From: Formosa agariphila KMM 3901 | GTDB lineage: Bacteria; Bacteroidota; Bacteroidia; Flavobacteriales; Flavobacteriaceae | DNA length: 64,000 nt | Direction: 5' to 3' | Assembly (NCBI RefSeq): GCF_000723205.1 | Contig: NZ_HG315671.1 | Coordinates: forward strand, 1,399,351 to 1,463,350 | Shown: positions 43,980-52,820 of the stretch, piece by piece | How the letters are laid out: every line of letters begins with the position of its first letter | How positions within the stretch are numbered: the stretch's first letter is position 1 | Made by a program: the position numbers and the translations under genes | Notes under the pieces: model-generated | Told to the model about the DNA's origin: nothing | Database searches by the model: none | What the model saw: the letters and a program-made list of their open reading frames with translations, nothing else

Positions 43980-45182
43980 ATGAAAAAATTAATATATATC
44001 AGCGTGTTTACACTTCTTACAAGTGTTTTAAGTTGTGGGTCTAAAGACACAAAATCAAACGAAACGGTTAATGACGTTGAAACTTCTGAAGCAAAACATG
44101 AAGACCATGGCGAGCATGAAGAGGCAGAAGGAGTGCATTTAAAGGCGTCTCAATTTCAAGCCTTACAAATGAAAGTAGATACTCTGTCTAACCGTTTAAT
44201 GAGTGGTTATGTAGAAGCTAATGGAACTTTAGAAGTGCCACCCCAGAACGAAGCTTCGGTTACCACTATTATTGGTGCGAATATTGCTTCTATAGAAGTG
44301 ATAGAAGGCGATAAAGTTGCAAAAGGTCAGGTCGTGGCCTATTTAACGCATCCGAATATTATTAAGATGCAAACCGATTATTTGAACGCTTATAGCAATA
44401 GTATGTATTTAAAAAAGAATTTCGAACGTCAGAAAAAGTTATATGATTCCGGGGTTGGGTCTGGCGCTAATTTTCAGAAAGCAGAAGCAGAGTATGAGGC
44501 ATCGAAAGCATTGGCAAACGGATTGGGGGCGCAATTGCAGTTATTACAATTGAATCCGGAAAGTATTCAGAATGGCACCATTTATCAGCGTGTAGGATTA
44601 CGCACGCCTATAGAGGGTTTTGTGCAGAAAGTAAATGTGAAAACGGGCCAGTATGTCGCACCTGAAACAGAAGTGTTCGAAATTGTAAATACACATCATG
44701 TGCACGCCGATTTAATGGTGTTTGAGAAAGACGTACAACATGTTAAAAAAGGTCAGAAGGTTAGATTTACGGTACAATCATTTCTTGATGACCAATTAAT
44801 GGCCGAAATTTATTCAGTGAGTAAAACTTTTGAAGAGAATCCGAAAGCCGTTCATGTGCATGCCGAAATTAAAAACGACAAAGGCCATTTAATCCCGGGG
44901 ATGTATATAAAAGGGAAAATACAGATTAACGAAATTGCATCATTAGCCATCCCGGAACACGCTATTTTTAAGGAAGGGAATCGCTTTTTTGTATTTAAAG
45001 CAGAGCAAGAAGCTGAAGAATGGAAGTTCGAACCTTTGGAAGTCATTCCAGGCGCAAAAGACGAGGGTTGGCAAGCGGTTACTTTTTTAGAAACGCAAGC
45101 TGAGTCAACGAAATTTGCTTTAAACAACGCGTATTACTTAAGTGCCGAAATGAAAAAAGGAGAATCAGAACACAGTCATTAA
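43980..45182 (+). CDS. czcB: Periplasmic adaptor (CusB/CzcB-type membrane fusion protein)
   Basis: Lipoprotein adaptor of 400 residues that links the RND pump to the outer-membrane channel. Lipobox VLSC gives Cys19. A His-rich stretch (HEDHGEHEEAEGVH, about 40-53) may bind metal before transfer. Then come the lipoyl/barrel-sandwich part (ANGTLEVPPQNEASV, GDKVAKGQVVAYL), an alpha-hairpin (NFERQKKLYDSGVGS) and a beta-barrel and proximal domain. The end SEHSH is again His-containing. One base separates its ATG from the pump stop codon, so translation is coupled. Confidence 0.93.
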   Translation: MKKLIYISVFTLLTSVLSCGSKDTKSNETVNDVETSEAKHEDHGEHEEAEGVHLKASQFQALQMKVDTLSNRLMSGYVEANGTLEVPPQNEASVTTIIGANIASIEVIEGDKVAKGQVVAYLTHPNIIKMQTDYLNAYSNSMYLKKNFERQKKLYDSGVGSGANFQKAEAEYEASKALANGLGAQLQLLQLNPESIQNGTIYQRVGLRTPIEGFVQKVNVKTGQYVAPETEVFEIVNTHHVHADLMVFEKDVQHVKKGQKVRFTVQSFLDDQLMAEIYSVSKTFEENPKAVHVHAEIKNDKGHLIPGMYIKGKIQINEIASLAIPEHAIFKEGNRFFVFKAEQEAEEWKFEPLEVIPGAKDEGWQAVTFLETQAESTKFALNNAYYLSAEMKKGESEHSH

Positions 45183-45185
45183 ATT

Positions 45186-45602
45186 ATGCAAACTGTAGAA
45201 CAATTTTTAGAATCTAAAAGTATTCGTGTCACCGCGATGCGAATACTTATTTTTAAATTCTTATCAGAAAAACAAGAAGCTGTCACCTTAAGTGATATTG
45301 AGAATGCTTTTGATAAAGCCGATAGAACAACATTATACCGTACCATAAAAACGTTTGAAGATAAAGCTATAGTACATCAAATAGACGATGGCACCGGAGT
45401 GACTAAATACGCGTTGTGCGAACCCAATTGCCATTGCGATTTGGAAACCGATTTACATCTGCACTTTCATTGTACCCAATGTAGCGCTACCGTATGTTTA
45501 ACAGACCATAAAATTCCGAAAATTAAAGTGCCAAAGGGCTATGTTGCAGAACATGTTAATTTGGTTGTAAAAGGCATTTGCGATAAGTGTAGCGCTAATT
45601 AA
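45186..45602 (+). CDS. Fur-family metal regulator (Zur-like)
   Basis: DNA-binding metal sensor of 138 residues. The winged helix covers about 10-75 (IRVTAMRILIFKFL; DRTTLYRTIKTFEDKAIVHQID). Sensor and structural ligands are evident: Cys78, Cys82 and Cys84, His91, His93 and His95, CTQC (96-99) and CDKC (132-135), the last two pairs being the usual structural zinc site. Three bases separate it from the adaptor gene, so it belongs to the operon. It probably represses efflux when metal is low, through the palindromes at 39038 and 45603; this is inference. In canonical Fur and Zur, metal binding increases repression, so its logic in an efflux operon needs testing. Confidence 0.9.
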   Translation: MQTVEQFLESKSIRVTAMRILIFKFLSEKQEAVTLSDIENAFDKADRTTLYRTIKTFEDKAIVHQIDDGTGVTKYALCEPNCHCDLETDLHLHFHCTQCSATVCLTDHKIPKIKVPKGYVAEHVNLVVKGICDKCSAN

Positions 45603-45638
45603 TGCACTTCCATTGCATGGATTTATTTGTCACCTTTG
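45603..45638 (+). promoter_or_regulatory. Candidate operator 2 and promoter before the P-type ATPase
   Basis: The 15-mer at 45603-45617 matches operator 1 at 12 of 15 positions and starts directly after the regulator's stop codon. A near-consensus -7 (CAccTTTG) begins 13 bases beyond it, at almost the same spacing as at the operon start (12 bases). Confidence 0.6.
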
Positions 45639-45674
45639 AAGTATTAGTAAGTACACATATAAAACGATTTAAAG

Positions 45675-47618
45675 ATGAGTAATATAAATAAAGAGACTAA
45701 TCCAGATACAGGAAATTGCTGTAGTCAAGGGCATTGCCATGAAGAAAATCAGAATGAATCCTCAAAAATTAAAGCGTATGTTCCAGCTATAATTAGTTTT
45801 AGTTTACTAATGTCTGGTATCGCTCTTGATTATTTTGAGGTTTCATTTTTCAAGAATCCAATCCGACTTATTTGGTATATCATCGCTTATATTCCTGTAG
45901 GGTTTCCTGTGATGAAAGCAGGTTGGGGAAGTATTAAACAAGGTGATTTTTTTACTGAATTTTTATTAATGTCCATTGCAACATTAGGCGCTTTTATTTT
46001 AGGAGAGTATCCAGAAGGTGTAGCCGTGATGTTATTTTATGCCGTAGGAGAACTGTTTCAATCGGCAGCTGTAAATAAGGCAAAAGGTAACATTAAAGCT
46101 TTATTAGATATGCGGGCTAAAGAGGCAAATGTGTTTAGAAATGGTTCAATAATAACGGTTAATCCGGAGACTGTAAAAATAGGTGAAAAGATAGAAGTTA
46201 GAGTTGGTGAGAAAATTCCGCTAGACGGAAAGTTATTATCTCAAAAAGCATCCTTAAATACTGCCGCTTTAACGGGCGAAAGTAAACCTAGCACACTTGA
46301 AAAAGGAAAAGAGGTGTATGCGGGAAGCATCAATTTAGAAGGTGTAATTGAGGTTGAGGTCACCAAAGATTTTAACGATAGTTCTATTTCTAGAATTTTA
46401 GATTTGGTTCAGAATGCCACGGCGAGAAAATCGAAAACGGAATTGTTTATTCGAAAATTCGCTAGGATTTATACGCCAATCGTAGTGTTTTTAGCTATCG
46501 GAATAACGGTGTTGCCGTACTTCGTTGTCTCGGATTATGTATTTAGAGATTGGTTGTATCGTGCGTTAATTTTCTTAGTGATTTCGTGTCCGTGTGCGTT
46601 GGTGATTTCTATTCCGTTAGGGTATTTCGGCGGATTGGGAGCAGCCTCTAAACATGGAATTTTATTTAAAGGCGCTTCACTTCTAGATGCTATGAATAAG
46701 ATTAACACCTTGGTAGTAGATAAAACAGGAACGTTTACTAAAGGTGTTTTTAAAATAAAATCTATCACTACTACACAATGGGAAGAATCGGAGTTGATGG
46801 ATTATGTAAAAGCGGTTGAAGCGAAGTCGACGCATCCTATAGCACAAGCGATTCTAAACTATGAATCTAAAGGGAATTATAGTGCTGAAGCCGTTTCAGA
46901 ACTTGCTGGACAAGGTTTACAAGCAACAGTAAACGACAAAACGGTATTGGTAGGAAATGCAAGGTTAATGGAAGCACACCATGTTAACATTCCTAAGGAA
47001 ACCGAAGCTGTTGTAGAGTCTATTGTTTTAGTGGCTATCGATAATGTGTTTGCTGGCTATATTATAATTGCCGACGAATTGAAAGCAGATGCCAAAGCCA
47101 CAATTACGAGATTACGTGCTGTGGGGATTTCAAAAATTAGAATGTTATCTGGAGACAAAGATAGTATTACACAACAAGTCGCTTCAGAATTAGACATTAC
47201 AGAAGCAAGAGGAGGTTTATTGCCTGAAGATAAATTAAACGATGTAGAAGCACTTAAGAAAACTATTGGTGTAAACATTGCTTTTGTTGGCGATGGTATT
47301 AATGATGCACCTGTTTTAGCAGCTAGTGATATAGGTATTGCCATGGGAGGATTAGGAAGTGATGTGGCTATAGAAACAGCAGATGTTATTATACAAACAG
47401 ACGAACCTTCTAAAATTGTTACAGCTATTAAAATAAGTCGGTCTACCCGTGCTATTGTCTGGCAAAATATTGTCTTAGCTTTTGGTGTGAAATTAATCGT
47501 AATGATTTTAGGTGCCGGCGGATTAGCAACCATGTGGGAAGCGGTATTTGCCGATGTTGGTGTAGCGTTGTTAGCCATATTAAACGCTGTACGATTACAG
47601 CGTATGACTTGGGATTAA
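45675..47618 (+). CDS. Zn/Cd/Pb-type P1B ATPase
   Basis: Inner-membrane metal-export ATPase of 647 residues. The short N-terminal tail has Cys15-Cys16 and HCH (20-22) instead of a full HMA domain. The TM motif SCPCALVIS holds Cys305-Pro-Cys307. Asp349 in DKTGT is phosphorylated. The HP motif is THPIAQA, and the hinge is GDGINDAPVLAASDIGIAMG. The last helix reads FADVGVALLAILNAVRL, with the Asp of Zn-type pumps (P1B-2). Together with the RND system it moves metal from cytoplasm to periplasm to outside. Confidence 0.94.
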   Translation: MSNINKETNPDTGNCCSQGHCHEENQNESSKIKAYVPAIISFSLLMSGIALDYFEVSFFKNPIRLIWYIIAYIPVGFPVMKAGWGSIKQGDFFTEFLLMSIATLGAFILGEYPEGVAVMLFYAVGELFQSAAVNKAKGNIKALLDMRAKEANVFRNGSIITVNPETVKIGEKIEVRVGEKIPLDGKLLSQKASLNTAALTGESKPSTLEKGKEVYAGSINLEGVIEVEVTKDFNDSSISRILDLVQNATARKSKTELFIRKFARIYTPIVVFLAIGITVLPYFVVSDYVFRDWLYRALIFLVISCPCALVISIPLGYFGGLGAASKHGILFKGASLLDAMNKINTLVVDKTGTFTKGVFKIKSITTTQWEESELMDYVKAVEAKSTHPIAQAILNYESKGNYSAEAVSELAGQGLQATVNDKTVLVGNARLMEAHHVNIPKETEAVVESIVLVAIDNVFAGYIIIADELKADAKATITRLRAVGISKIRMLSGDKDSITQQVASELDITEARGGLLPEDKLNDVEALKKTIGVNIAFVGDGINDAPVLAASDIGIAMGGLGSDVAIETADVIIQTDEPSKIVTAIKISRSTRAIVWQNIVLAFGVKLIVMILGAGGLATMWEAVFADVGVALLAILNAVRLQRMTWD

Positions 47619-47698
47619 GGTTTCTTTTTAAAGCGATAGATAATTTATAACCAATATCCATACACAAGTGATTATGAGTTACTAATTCTATATTAAAA

Positions 47699-47714
47699 AT
47701 TATGCATGCATAAT
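47699..47714. promoter_or_regulatory. Perfect 16-bp palindrome before the nitronate monooxygenase gene
   Basis: ATTATGCA-TGCATAAT is a perfect palindrome that ends 10 bases upstream of an exact -7 element, covering the place of the -33 box. It is likely a repressor site. Confidence 0.55.
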
Positions 47715-47724
47715 AAAAATGATT

Positions 47725-47732
47725 TATATTTG
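47725..47732 (+). promoter_or_regulatory. -7 element of the nitronate monooxygenase gene
   Basis: An exact TAnnTTTG lies 22 bases upstream of the start codon. Confidence 0.6.
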
Positions 47733-47754
47733 TTAGAACCGATAGACATAAATT

Positions 47755-48702
47755 ATGCAAACAAAACTTACTGAACTACTAGAAATTACGCATCCTATTA
47801 TTCAAGCTCCCATGTTTTTAGTCTCTAATGTGGCTATGGTAAAAGCAGGTATGGAGAGTGGAATTGCAGGATGTATTCCAGCTTTAAATTATAGAACATT
47901 AGCTGAGTTAAAATCGGCTATACACGAATTAAAAGCAGCAAAAGTAAAGGGTGGTGCATTCGGATTTAATTTAATCGTGAATAAATCTAATATTAAGTAT
48001 AAAGACCAGTTAGAAGTATTGTGTAAAGAAGGATGTGATTTTATTATTACATCTTTAGGAAGTCCAGAAGAAACTATTAAAAAAGCCCATGAAGTGGGTA
48101 TTAAAGTATTCTGCGATGTCACCGATTTAAAGTTTGCTAAAAAAGTAGAAGCACTCGGGGCAGATGCCATTATTGCGGTTAACAATCAGGCAGGAGGACA
48201 CCGTGGCGAATTATCGCCGCGAGCATTAATTCAAGAACTGACATTAAACTGTAATATTCCAGTAATATCTGCGGGAGGCGTTGGGAAAAAAGAAGATGTA
48301 GATAGCATGATTACATTTGGTGCAGATGGTGTGTCTGTGGGAAGTCCGTTTATTGCTTCAGTAGAAGCCGGAGTTACAGAAGAATATAAACAAGCCTGTG
48401 TAGATTACGGAGCCAAAGACATTGTGATGACAGAACGTATTTCTGGAACGCCATGTACAGTTATAAACACACCTTATGTTCAGAAAACAGGAACCACACA
48501 ACCTTGGTACGAAAAGCTTCTGAATAAAAACAAAAGCCTTAAAAAGTGGGTGAAGATGATGCGCTTTGCTATTGGTATGAAAGCGACAGAAAAAGCTGCA
48601 AAAGAAGTGACTTATAAAACCGTTTGGGTGGCGGGACCAAGCATAGAGTATACGAAGTCTATTTTACCTGTAAAAGACATTGTCTCTAAATTAGTAAACT
48701 AA
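47755..48702 (+). CDS. Nitronate monooxygenase-family flavoprotein
   Basis: FMN-dependent TIM-barrel enzyme of 315 residues, of the nitronate monooxygenase (2-nitropropane dioxygenase) family. It oxidises alkyl nitronates, or acts as an enoyl-reductase-like enzyme. Visible motifs: HPIIQAPMFLVSN (13-25), KVFCDVTDLKFAKKVEALGADAIIAVNNQAGGHRG and IPVISAGGVGKKEDVDSMITFGADGVSVGSPFI. It stands alone after the metal operon and is preceded by a palindrome and promoter. It overlaps the convergent GNAT gene by 4 bases. Confidence 0.92.
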   Translation: MQTKLTELLEITHPIIQAPMFLVSNVAMVKAGMESGIAGCIPALNYRTLAELKSAIHELKAAKVKGGAFGFNLIVNKSNIKYKDQLEVLCKEGCDFIITSLGSPEETIKKAHEVGIKVFCDVTDLKFAKKVEALGADAIIAVNNQAGGHRGELSPRALIQELTLNCNIPVISAGGVGKKEDVDSMITFGADGVSVGSPFIASVEAGVTEEYKQACVDYGAKDIVMTERISGTPCTVINTPYVQKTGTTQPWYEKLLNKNKSLKKWVKMMRFAIGMKATEKAAKEVTYKTVWVAGPSIEYTKSILPVKDIVSKLVN

Positions 48703-49283
48703 TCAGCTGCTTTAAAATCTTTAAATACCGTGGTTTTTAAAACGTCCCATTCGGCTTTCAATATTCCATAAATACAAGTGTTTCGTTTGTAGCCATCAAG
48801 TAAATATAGATTTTGTCTTAAAATTCCTTCTAAAGTTCCTCCTATACTTTCTATAGCCTTTCTAGAACGGATGTTGCGCTCGTCGACCTTAAATTCTACT
48901 CTTTCGTATTCCAGGTGTTCAAAAGCATATTGTAACATTAAAAATTTCATATGGGCATTAAGACCGGTGCCATGAAATTCATACCCAATCCAGGTCGAGC
49001 CAATGTCTAAAACTTTTTGTTTCGCATTTATATTCATAAACCGTGTGCAACCCGCATATGCATTTTTCGATTTGTCGAATACCAAAAACGGGATACAAGT
49101 TTTATGGTAGTAACCATCTACAGCCGTTTTTACATAATCTCTTAAGGCTTCAGGTGTTGAAATATGCGATGGAGAATATTGTACCAAATCGTCCTGAGAC
49201 GCAATAGATGTTACGTACTTATAATTACTTAAGCCTAAAAGCGTGAGTTTTACACGACTATCTTCTAATTGTTGAATGTTCAT
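48699..49283 (-). CDS. GNAT family N-acetyltransferase
   Basis: RimJ/RimL-like acetyltransferase of 194 residues. The core has KVLDIGSTWIGYEFHGTGLNAHMKFLML (acetyl-CoA region) and VEFKVDERNIRSRKAIESIGGTLEGILRQ. Substrate unknown. The stop overlaps the stop of the convergent nitronate monooxygenase gene. It is divergent from the menaquinone genes. Confidence 0.88.
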   Translation of the reverse strand: MNIQQLEDSRVKLTLLGLSNYKYVTSIASQDDLVQYSPSHISTPEALRDYVKTAVDGYYHKTCIPFLVFDKSKNAYAGCTRFMNINAKQKVLDIGSTWIGYEFHGTGLNAHMKFLMLQYAFEHLEYERVEFKVDERNIRSRKAIESIGGTLEGILRQNLYLLDGYKRNTCIYGILKAEWDVLKTTVFKDFKAAD

Positions 49284-49315
49284 AAAGCGTATGAATTTAT
49301 CTGAAACTCGTTTTG

Positions 49316-49323
49316 TACTTTTG
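49316..49323 (+). promoter_or_regulatory. -7 element of the menaquinone gene cluster
   Basis: An exact TAnnTTTG lies 15 bases before the thioesterase ATG at 49339. It is the likely promoter for thioesterase-menF. Confidence 0.6.
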
Positions 49324-49338
49324 TATATCTAAAAATAT

Positions 49339-49773
49339 ATGTTTTATATGAAACCAACTAAAGACCATGTGCTTAAATTAGCTAATGCTGCATGTAAAAA
49401 TACACTAATGGAAACATTAGAAATTGAAATTGTAGATTATACTGAAGATTCTTTAGTAGCTAGAATGCCTGTGACTTCAAAAGTACATCAGCCAGATGGT
49501 GTGTTGCATGGCGGTGCAACGGCTGCTTTAGCCGAAAGCGTTGGAAGTTTCGCATCTCATATTTTTTTAGACACAAACGAATTTTTTGTCCGTGGTTTAG
49601 AAATTACTGCCAATCATTTAAAAAGTGTAAAGTCGGGTTATATTTATGCTACGGCAACTTTTATTCATAAAGGAAGAACAACGCAACTTATAGATATTCG
49701 TGTAACAGACGAGGACAATAATTTAATCTCCTTATGTAAATTATCAACCATTACTTTACCTAAAAAGCAGTAA
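49339..49773 (+). CDS. Hotdog-fold thioesterase, probable DHNA-CoA thioesterase
   Basis: Cytoplasmic PaaI/MenI-type thioesterase of 144 residues. The hotdog signature VHQPDGVLHGGATAALAESVGSFAS (48-72) contains the usual HGG and catalytic-type Glu. A second ATG at 49348 could be the start. It is followed without any gap by menF, which strongly suggests it hydrolyses 1,4-dihydroxy-2-naphthoyl-CoA, the step between MenB and MenA. A general acyl-CoA housekeeping role is the alternative. Confidence 0.85.
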   Translation: MFYMKPTKDHVLKLANAACKNTLMETLEIEIVDYTEDSLVARMPVTSKVHQPDGVLHGGATAALAESVGSFASHIFLDTNEFFVRGLEITANHLKSVKSGYIYATATFIHKGRTTQLIDIRVTDEDNNLISLCKLSTITLPKKQ

Positions 49774-50895
49774 ATGCATCACGATGATTTTTTCGAAAGT
49801 CTTAACGCCCAGTTTCAAGACGCCTTACCATTTGTAGCTTATAGAACACCGAATGAAAATCAGGTGAATGCCGTATTTCAACACGATGATACGTTATATG
49901 AAACCAAAGATTTGTCGGAATCTGGATTTGTATTTGCACCCTTCGATGATGCTTCAAAAATGGTATTAATGCCTTTAGCAGCATCAGATTTAGAATGTTG
50001 TGATGCCTTTGAAGGTACAGCATCAGAACAAGTTAATTCTGAATTAGTATCAACCTCAAATCAGAAGATAGCGTATATTGAAACTATAAAGAAAGCAATT
50101 TCAGCTATAGCGCAAACCGATTTAAAGAAAGTGGTTCTATCTAGACCTGATTATGTGACTAAAGACAATTTAGAGGTTTTTGAAGTTTTTAAACGTTTAC
50201 TAGCGACTTATAAAACGGCATTTGTGTATTGTTGGTATCATCCAAAAATCGGACTTTGGCTAGGGGCAACTCCAGAGACTTTATTGAAAATTGAAGGCCA
50301 ACGCATGTCGACTATGGCATTGGCGGGAACTCAGGTCTATAAAGGAACTACAGAGGTAAGTTGGGGAACTAAAGAAGCACAAGAACAACAATTTGTAACC
50401 GATTATATCGTATCTAATTTAGACGCTGAGGTCGAACACGTTTCAACTTCAGAACGAAGAACTGTTAGAGCAGGAGGGTTATTGCATTTGCAGACTCAAA
50501 TTTCGGCACGATTAGGGAAAGACTATTCTGGATTATTACACATAGTACGCGCATTGCATCCGACGCCTGCCGTTTGTGGTTTACCTAAAGCAGAGGCTAA
50601 GGCTTTTATACTTGAACATGAAGGTTATAATCGTGAGTATTACAGCGGATTTATGGGCGAGTTACATTTTAAAAAGCGACAAACACGGAATACCAATCGT
50701 AGAAATGTAGAAAATAATGTGTATGCAACTGTAAAAACAGTAAGCAATTTATATGTCAATTTGCGTTGTATGCAGGTACTGCCAAGTAAGATTGCTTTGT
50801 ATGTTGGAGGTGGCATTACTAAAGATTCTAATCCGGAAGCAGAATGGGAGGAAACCGTTAGTAAAACGTCAACCATGAAAAAAGTGCTTTTTTAA
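49774..50895 (+). CDS. menF: Isochorismate synthase
   Basis: Chorismate-utilising enzyme of 373 residues that converts chorismate to isochorismate, the first step of menaquinone synthesis. Signature segments: KVVLSRPDYV, WLGATPETLLKIEG, MALAGTQ, QQFVTDYIVSNL, HPTPAVCGLPKAEA and EGYNREYYSGFMGE. Its ATG directly abuts the thioesterase stop, so the two are translated together. It is shorter than E. coli MenF (about 430), as is common in Bacteroidetes. An alternative as a siderophore-type isochorismate synthase is unlikely given menD next. Confidence 0.93.
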   Translation: MHHDDFFESLNAQFQDALPFVAYRTPNENQVNAVFQHDDTLYETKDLSESGFVFAPFDDASKMVLMPLAASDLECCDAFEGTASEQVNSELVSTSNQKIAYIETIKKAISAIAQTDLKKVVLSRPDYVTKDNLEVFEVFKRLLATYKTAFVYCWYHPKIGLWLGATPETLLKIEGQRMSTMALAGTQVYKGTTEVSWGTKEAQEQQFVTDYIVSNLDAEVEHVSTSERRTVRAGGLLHLQTQISARLGKDYSGLLHIVRALHPTPAVCGLPKAEAKAFILEHEGYNREYYSGFMGELHFKKRQTRNTNRRNVENNVYATVKTVSNLYVNLRCMQVLPSKIALYVGGGITKDSNPEAEWEETVSKTSTMKKVLF

Positions 50896-51001
50896 TTGCA
50901 CTTAATACATGTAAATATTCTGACTTAAAAAGATAGAAGTTCGTCGTGTTTAAATTTAAGAATGCTTAATTTTACAGCTGATAGATTATAATTAATGTTC
51001 C

Positions 51002-52759
51002 ATGATATATTCAGCGATTCCGCTCGCACAAACAGTAATTCAACTGTGTAAAGCAAAACAAATAAAACATATTGTAATATCTCCAGGAAGCAGAAATGCG
51101 CCTTTAACTATTGGATTTACACACGACCCATTTTTTACATGTTATAGTATCGTAGACGAGCGTTGTGCAGCATTTTTTGCATTAGGAATTGCACAACAAT
51201 TAAAAAAACCTGTAGCCGTTGCTTGTACTTCAGGAAGTGCATTGTTAAATTATTATCCTGCGATTTCCGAAGCGTTCTATAGTAATATTCCGTTGGTTGT
51301 ATTATCTGCAGACCGCCCTAAGCATATGATTGGTATTGGTGACGGACAAACCATCAATCAGCCAAATGTGTTTAAGAATCATATTTTATATTCAGCCAAT
51401 TTAAAATTAGACGTGAAAGAGGAGCATAATCGCTTTTCTTCAGAACCATTTCCTGTTTTTAAAACACTGGAGCATAAATTAGAGCATGTGTTGAATCTTC
51501 AAAATCATGCTCAAAATAGCAATGAAACGGAGATAAATTCAGCATTAAATATTGCGAAGGCACAACAAGGTCCTGTTCATATTAATATTCCTTTTGATGA
51601 ACCGCTTTATAATCGCGTAGAAACCTTATCGGTAAATCCAGAGGTGATTGCTATTGAAGAAGAATCGTTAGAATTAGATTTCGAAACCATAGAATTTTGT
51701 GCCGACGATTGGAATGCGGCTGAACGTAAATTAGTACTTGTTGGTGTTAATGGTCCGAATGAAATTGAACAGAAATATTTGGATGTTTTAGCTGAAGATG
51801 ATAGTGTTATTGTGCTTACAGAAACCACATCGAATGTGCATCATGAAGCTTTTTTTCCGAGTATCGATAAATTAATAACGCCTTTAACGGAAGGTGAATT
51901 TAAAGCACTTCAACCAGATATTTTACTTACCATTGGAGGTTTAATTGTTTCTAAACGTGTAAAAGCCTTCCTTAGAACGTATAAACCAAAACAGCATTGG
52001 CATGTTGGTCAAACTAAAGCGAACGATACATTTTTTAGCTTAAATAAACATATTAAAACCACACCCAACCAGTTTTTAAGTCAGCTAACTATCCGAATAA
52101 CTGTAGTAGAAAGCGATTATAAAACATATTGGAATCGGGTTAAAGAATATAGAGAATTAAAGCATGATGCCTATTTAGCCGATATGTTGTATAGCGATTT
52201 TAAAGTTTTTGATGTGCTGATAAAAACATTAAGACCAAAATCGGTGTTACAACTAGGAAATAGTTCTACCATTAGATATGCGCAGCTATTTAATTTGCCG
52301 GCAGATGTTGAGGTCTTTTGTAATCGTGGTACAAGCGGTATAGATGGTAGTACATCTACAGCCATAGGTTGTGCAGTTGTTACCCCAAAGCCAACGACCT
52401 TAATTTCTGGTGACCTTAGTTTTTTATACGATAGCAATGCGTTATGGAATAATTATATTCCTTCAAATTTTAGAATAATAGTCATTAATAATGAAGGTGG
52501 TGGAATTTTCAGAATTCTTCCAGGACATAAAAACACCGAAAATTTCGATTGTTTCTTTGAAACCAAACATCATTTAACGGCTAAACACTTGGCAGAGATG
52601 TATAAATTTGAGTATCAATCAGCGTCAAATGAATATGAATTGGTATCGGAATTAAATACATTTTATTCAGAATCAAAATCGCCTAAACTTTTAGAAATTT
52701 TTACACCCTCAACCATAAACGATAGCATTTTAATCGATTATTTTAAAGCTTTAAAATAG
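51002..52759 (+). CDS. menD: SEPHCHC synthase (MenD)
   Basis: Thiamine-diphosphate enzyme of 585 residues that joins isochorismate and 2-oxoglutarate (Stetter reaction). The N-terminal domain has VISPGSRNAPLTIGF, SIVDERCAAFFALGIA (with the cofactor-activating Glu) and VACTSGSALLNYYPAISEAFY. The C-terminal part has NRGTSGIDGSTSTAIG and the ThDP motif SGDLSFLYDSNALWNN...NNEGGGIF. Length is normal. It lies 106 bases after menF, in the same direction. Confidence 0.95.
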   Translation: MIYSAIPLAQTVIQLCKAKQIKHIVISPGSRNAPLTIGFTHDPFFTCYSIVDERCAAFFALGIAQQLKKPVAVACTSGSALLNYYPAISEAFYSNIPLVVLSADRPKHMIGIGDGQTINQPNVFKNHILYSANLKLDVKEEHNRFSSEPFPVFKTLEHKLEHVLNLQNHAQNSNETEINSALNIAKAQQGPVHINIPFDEPLYNRVETLSVNPEVIAIEEESLELDFETIEFCADDWNAAERKLVLVGVNGPNEIEQKYLDVLAEDDSVIVLTETTSNVHHEAFFPSIDKLITPLTEGEFKALQPDILLTIGGLIVSKRVKAFLRTYKPKQHWHVGQTKANDTFFSLNKHIKTTPNQFLSQLTIRITVVESDYKTYWNRVKEYRELKHDAYLADMLYSDFKVFDVLIKTLRPKSVLQLGNSSTIRYAQLFNLPADVEVFCNRGTSGIDGSTSTAIGCAVVTPKPTTLISGDLSFLYDSNALWNNYIPSNFRIIVINNEGGGIFRILPGHKNTENFDCFFETKHHLTAKHLAEMYKFEYQSASNEYELVSELNTFYSESKSPKLLEIFTPSTINDSILIDYFKALK

Positions 52760-52808
52760 TTGCATATTGTCGACTCAGTTTTATTACACATACAAACACT
52801 AATATTAT

Positions 52809-52816
52809 TACCTTTG
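52809..52816 (+). promoter_or_regulatory. -7 element directly before the CvfB-like gene
   Basis: An exact TAnnTTTG ends 4 bases before the ATG at 52821. With the usual distance to the start point, the message would begin at the ATG itself. Confidence 0.6.
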
Positions 52817-52820
52817 CGCC

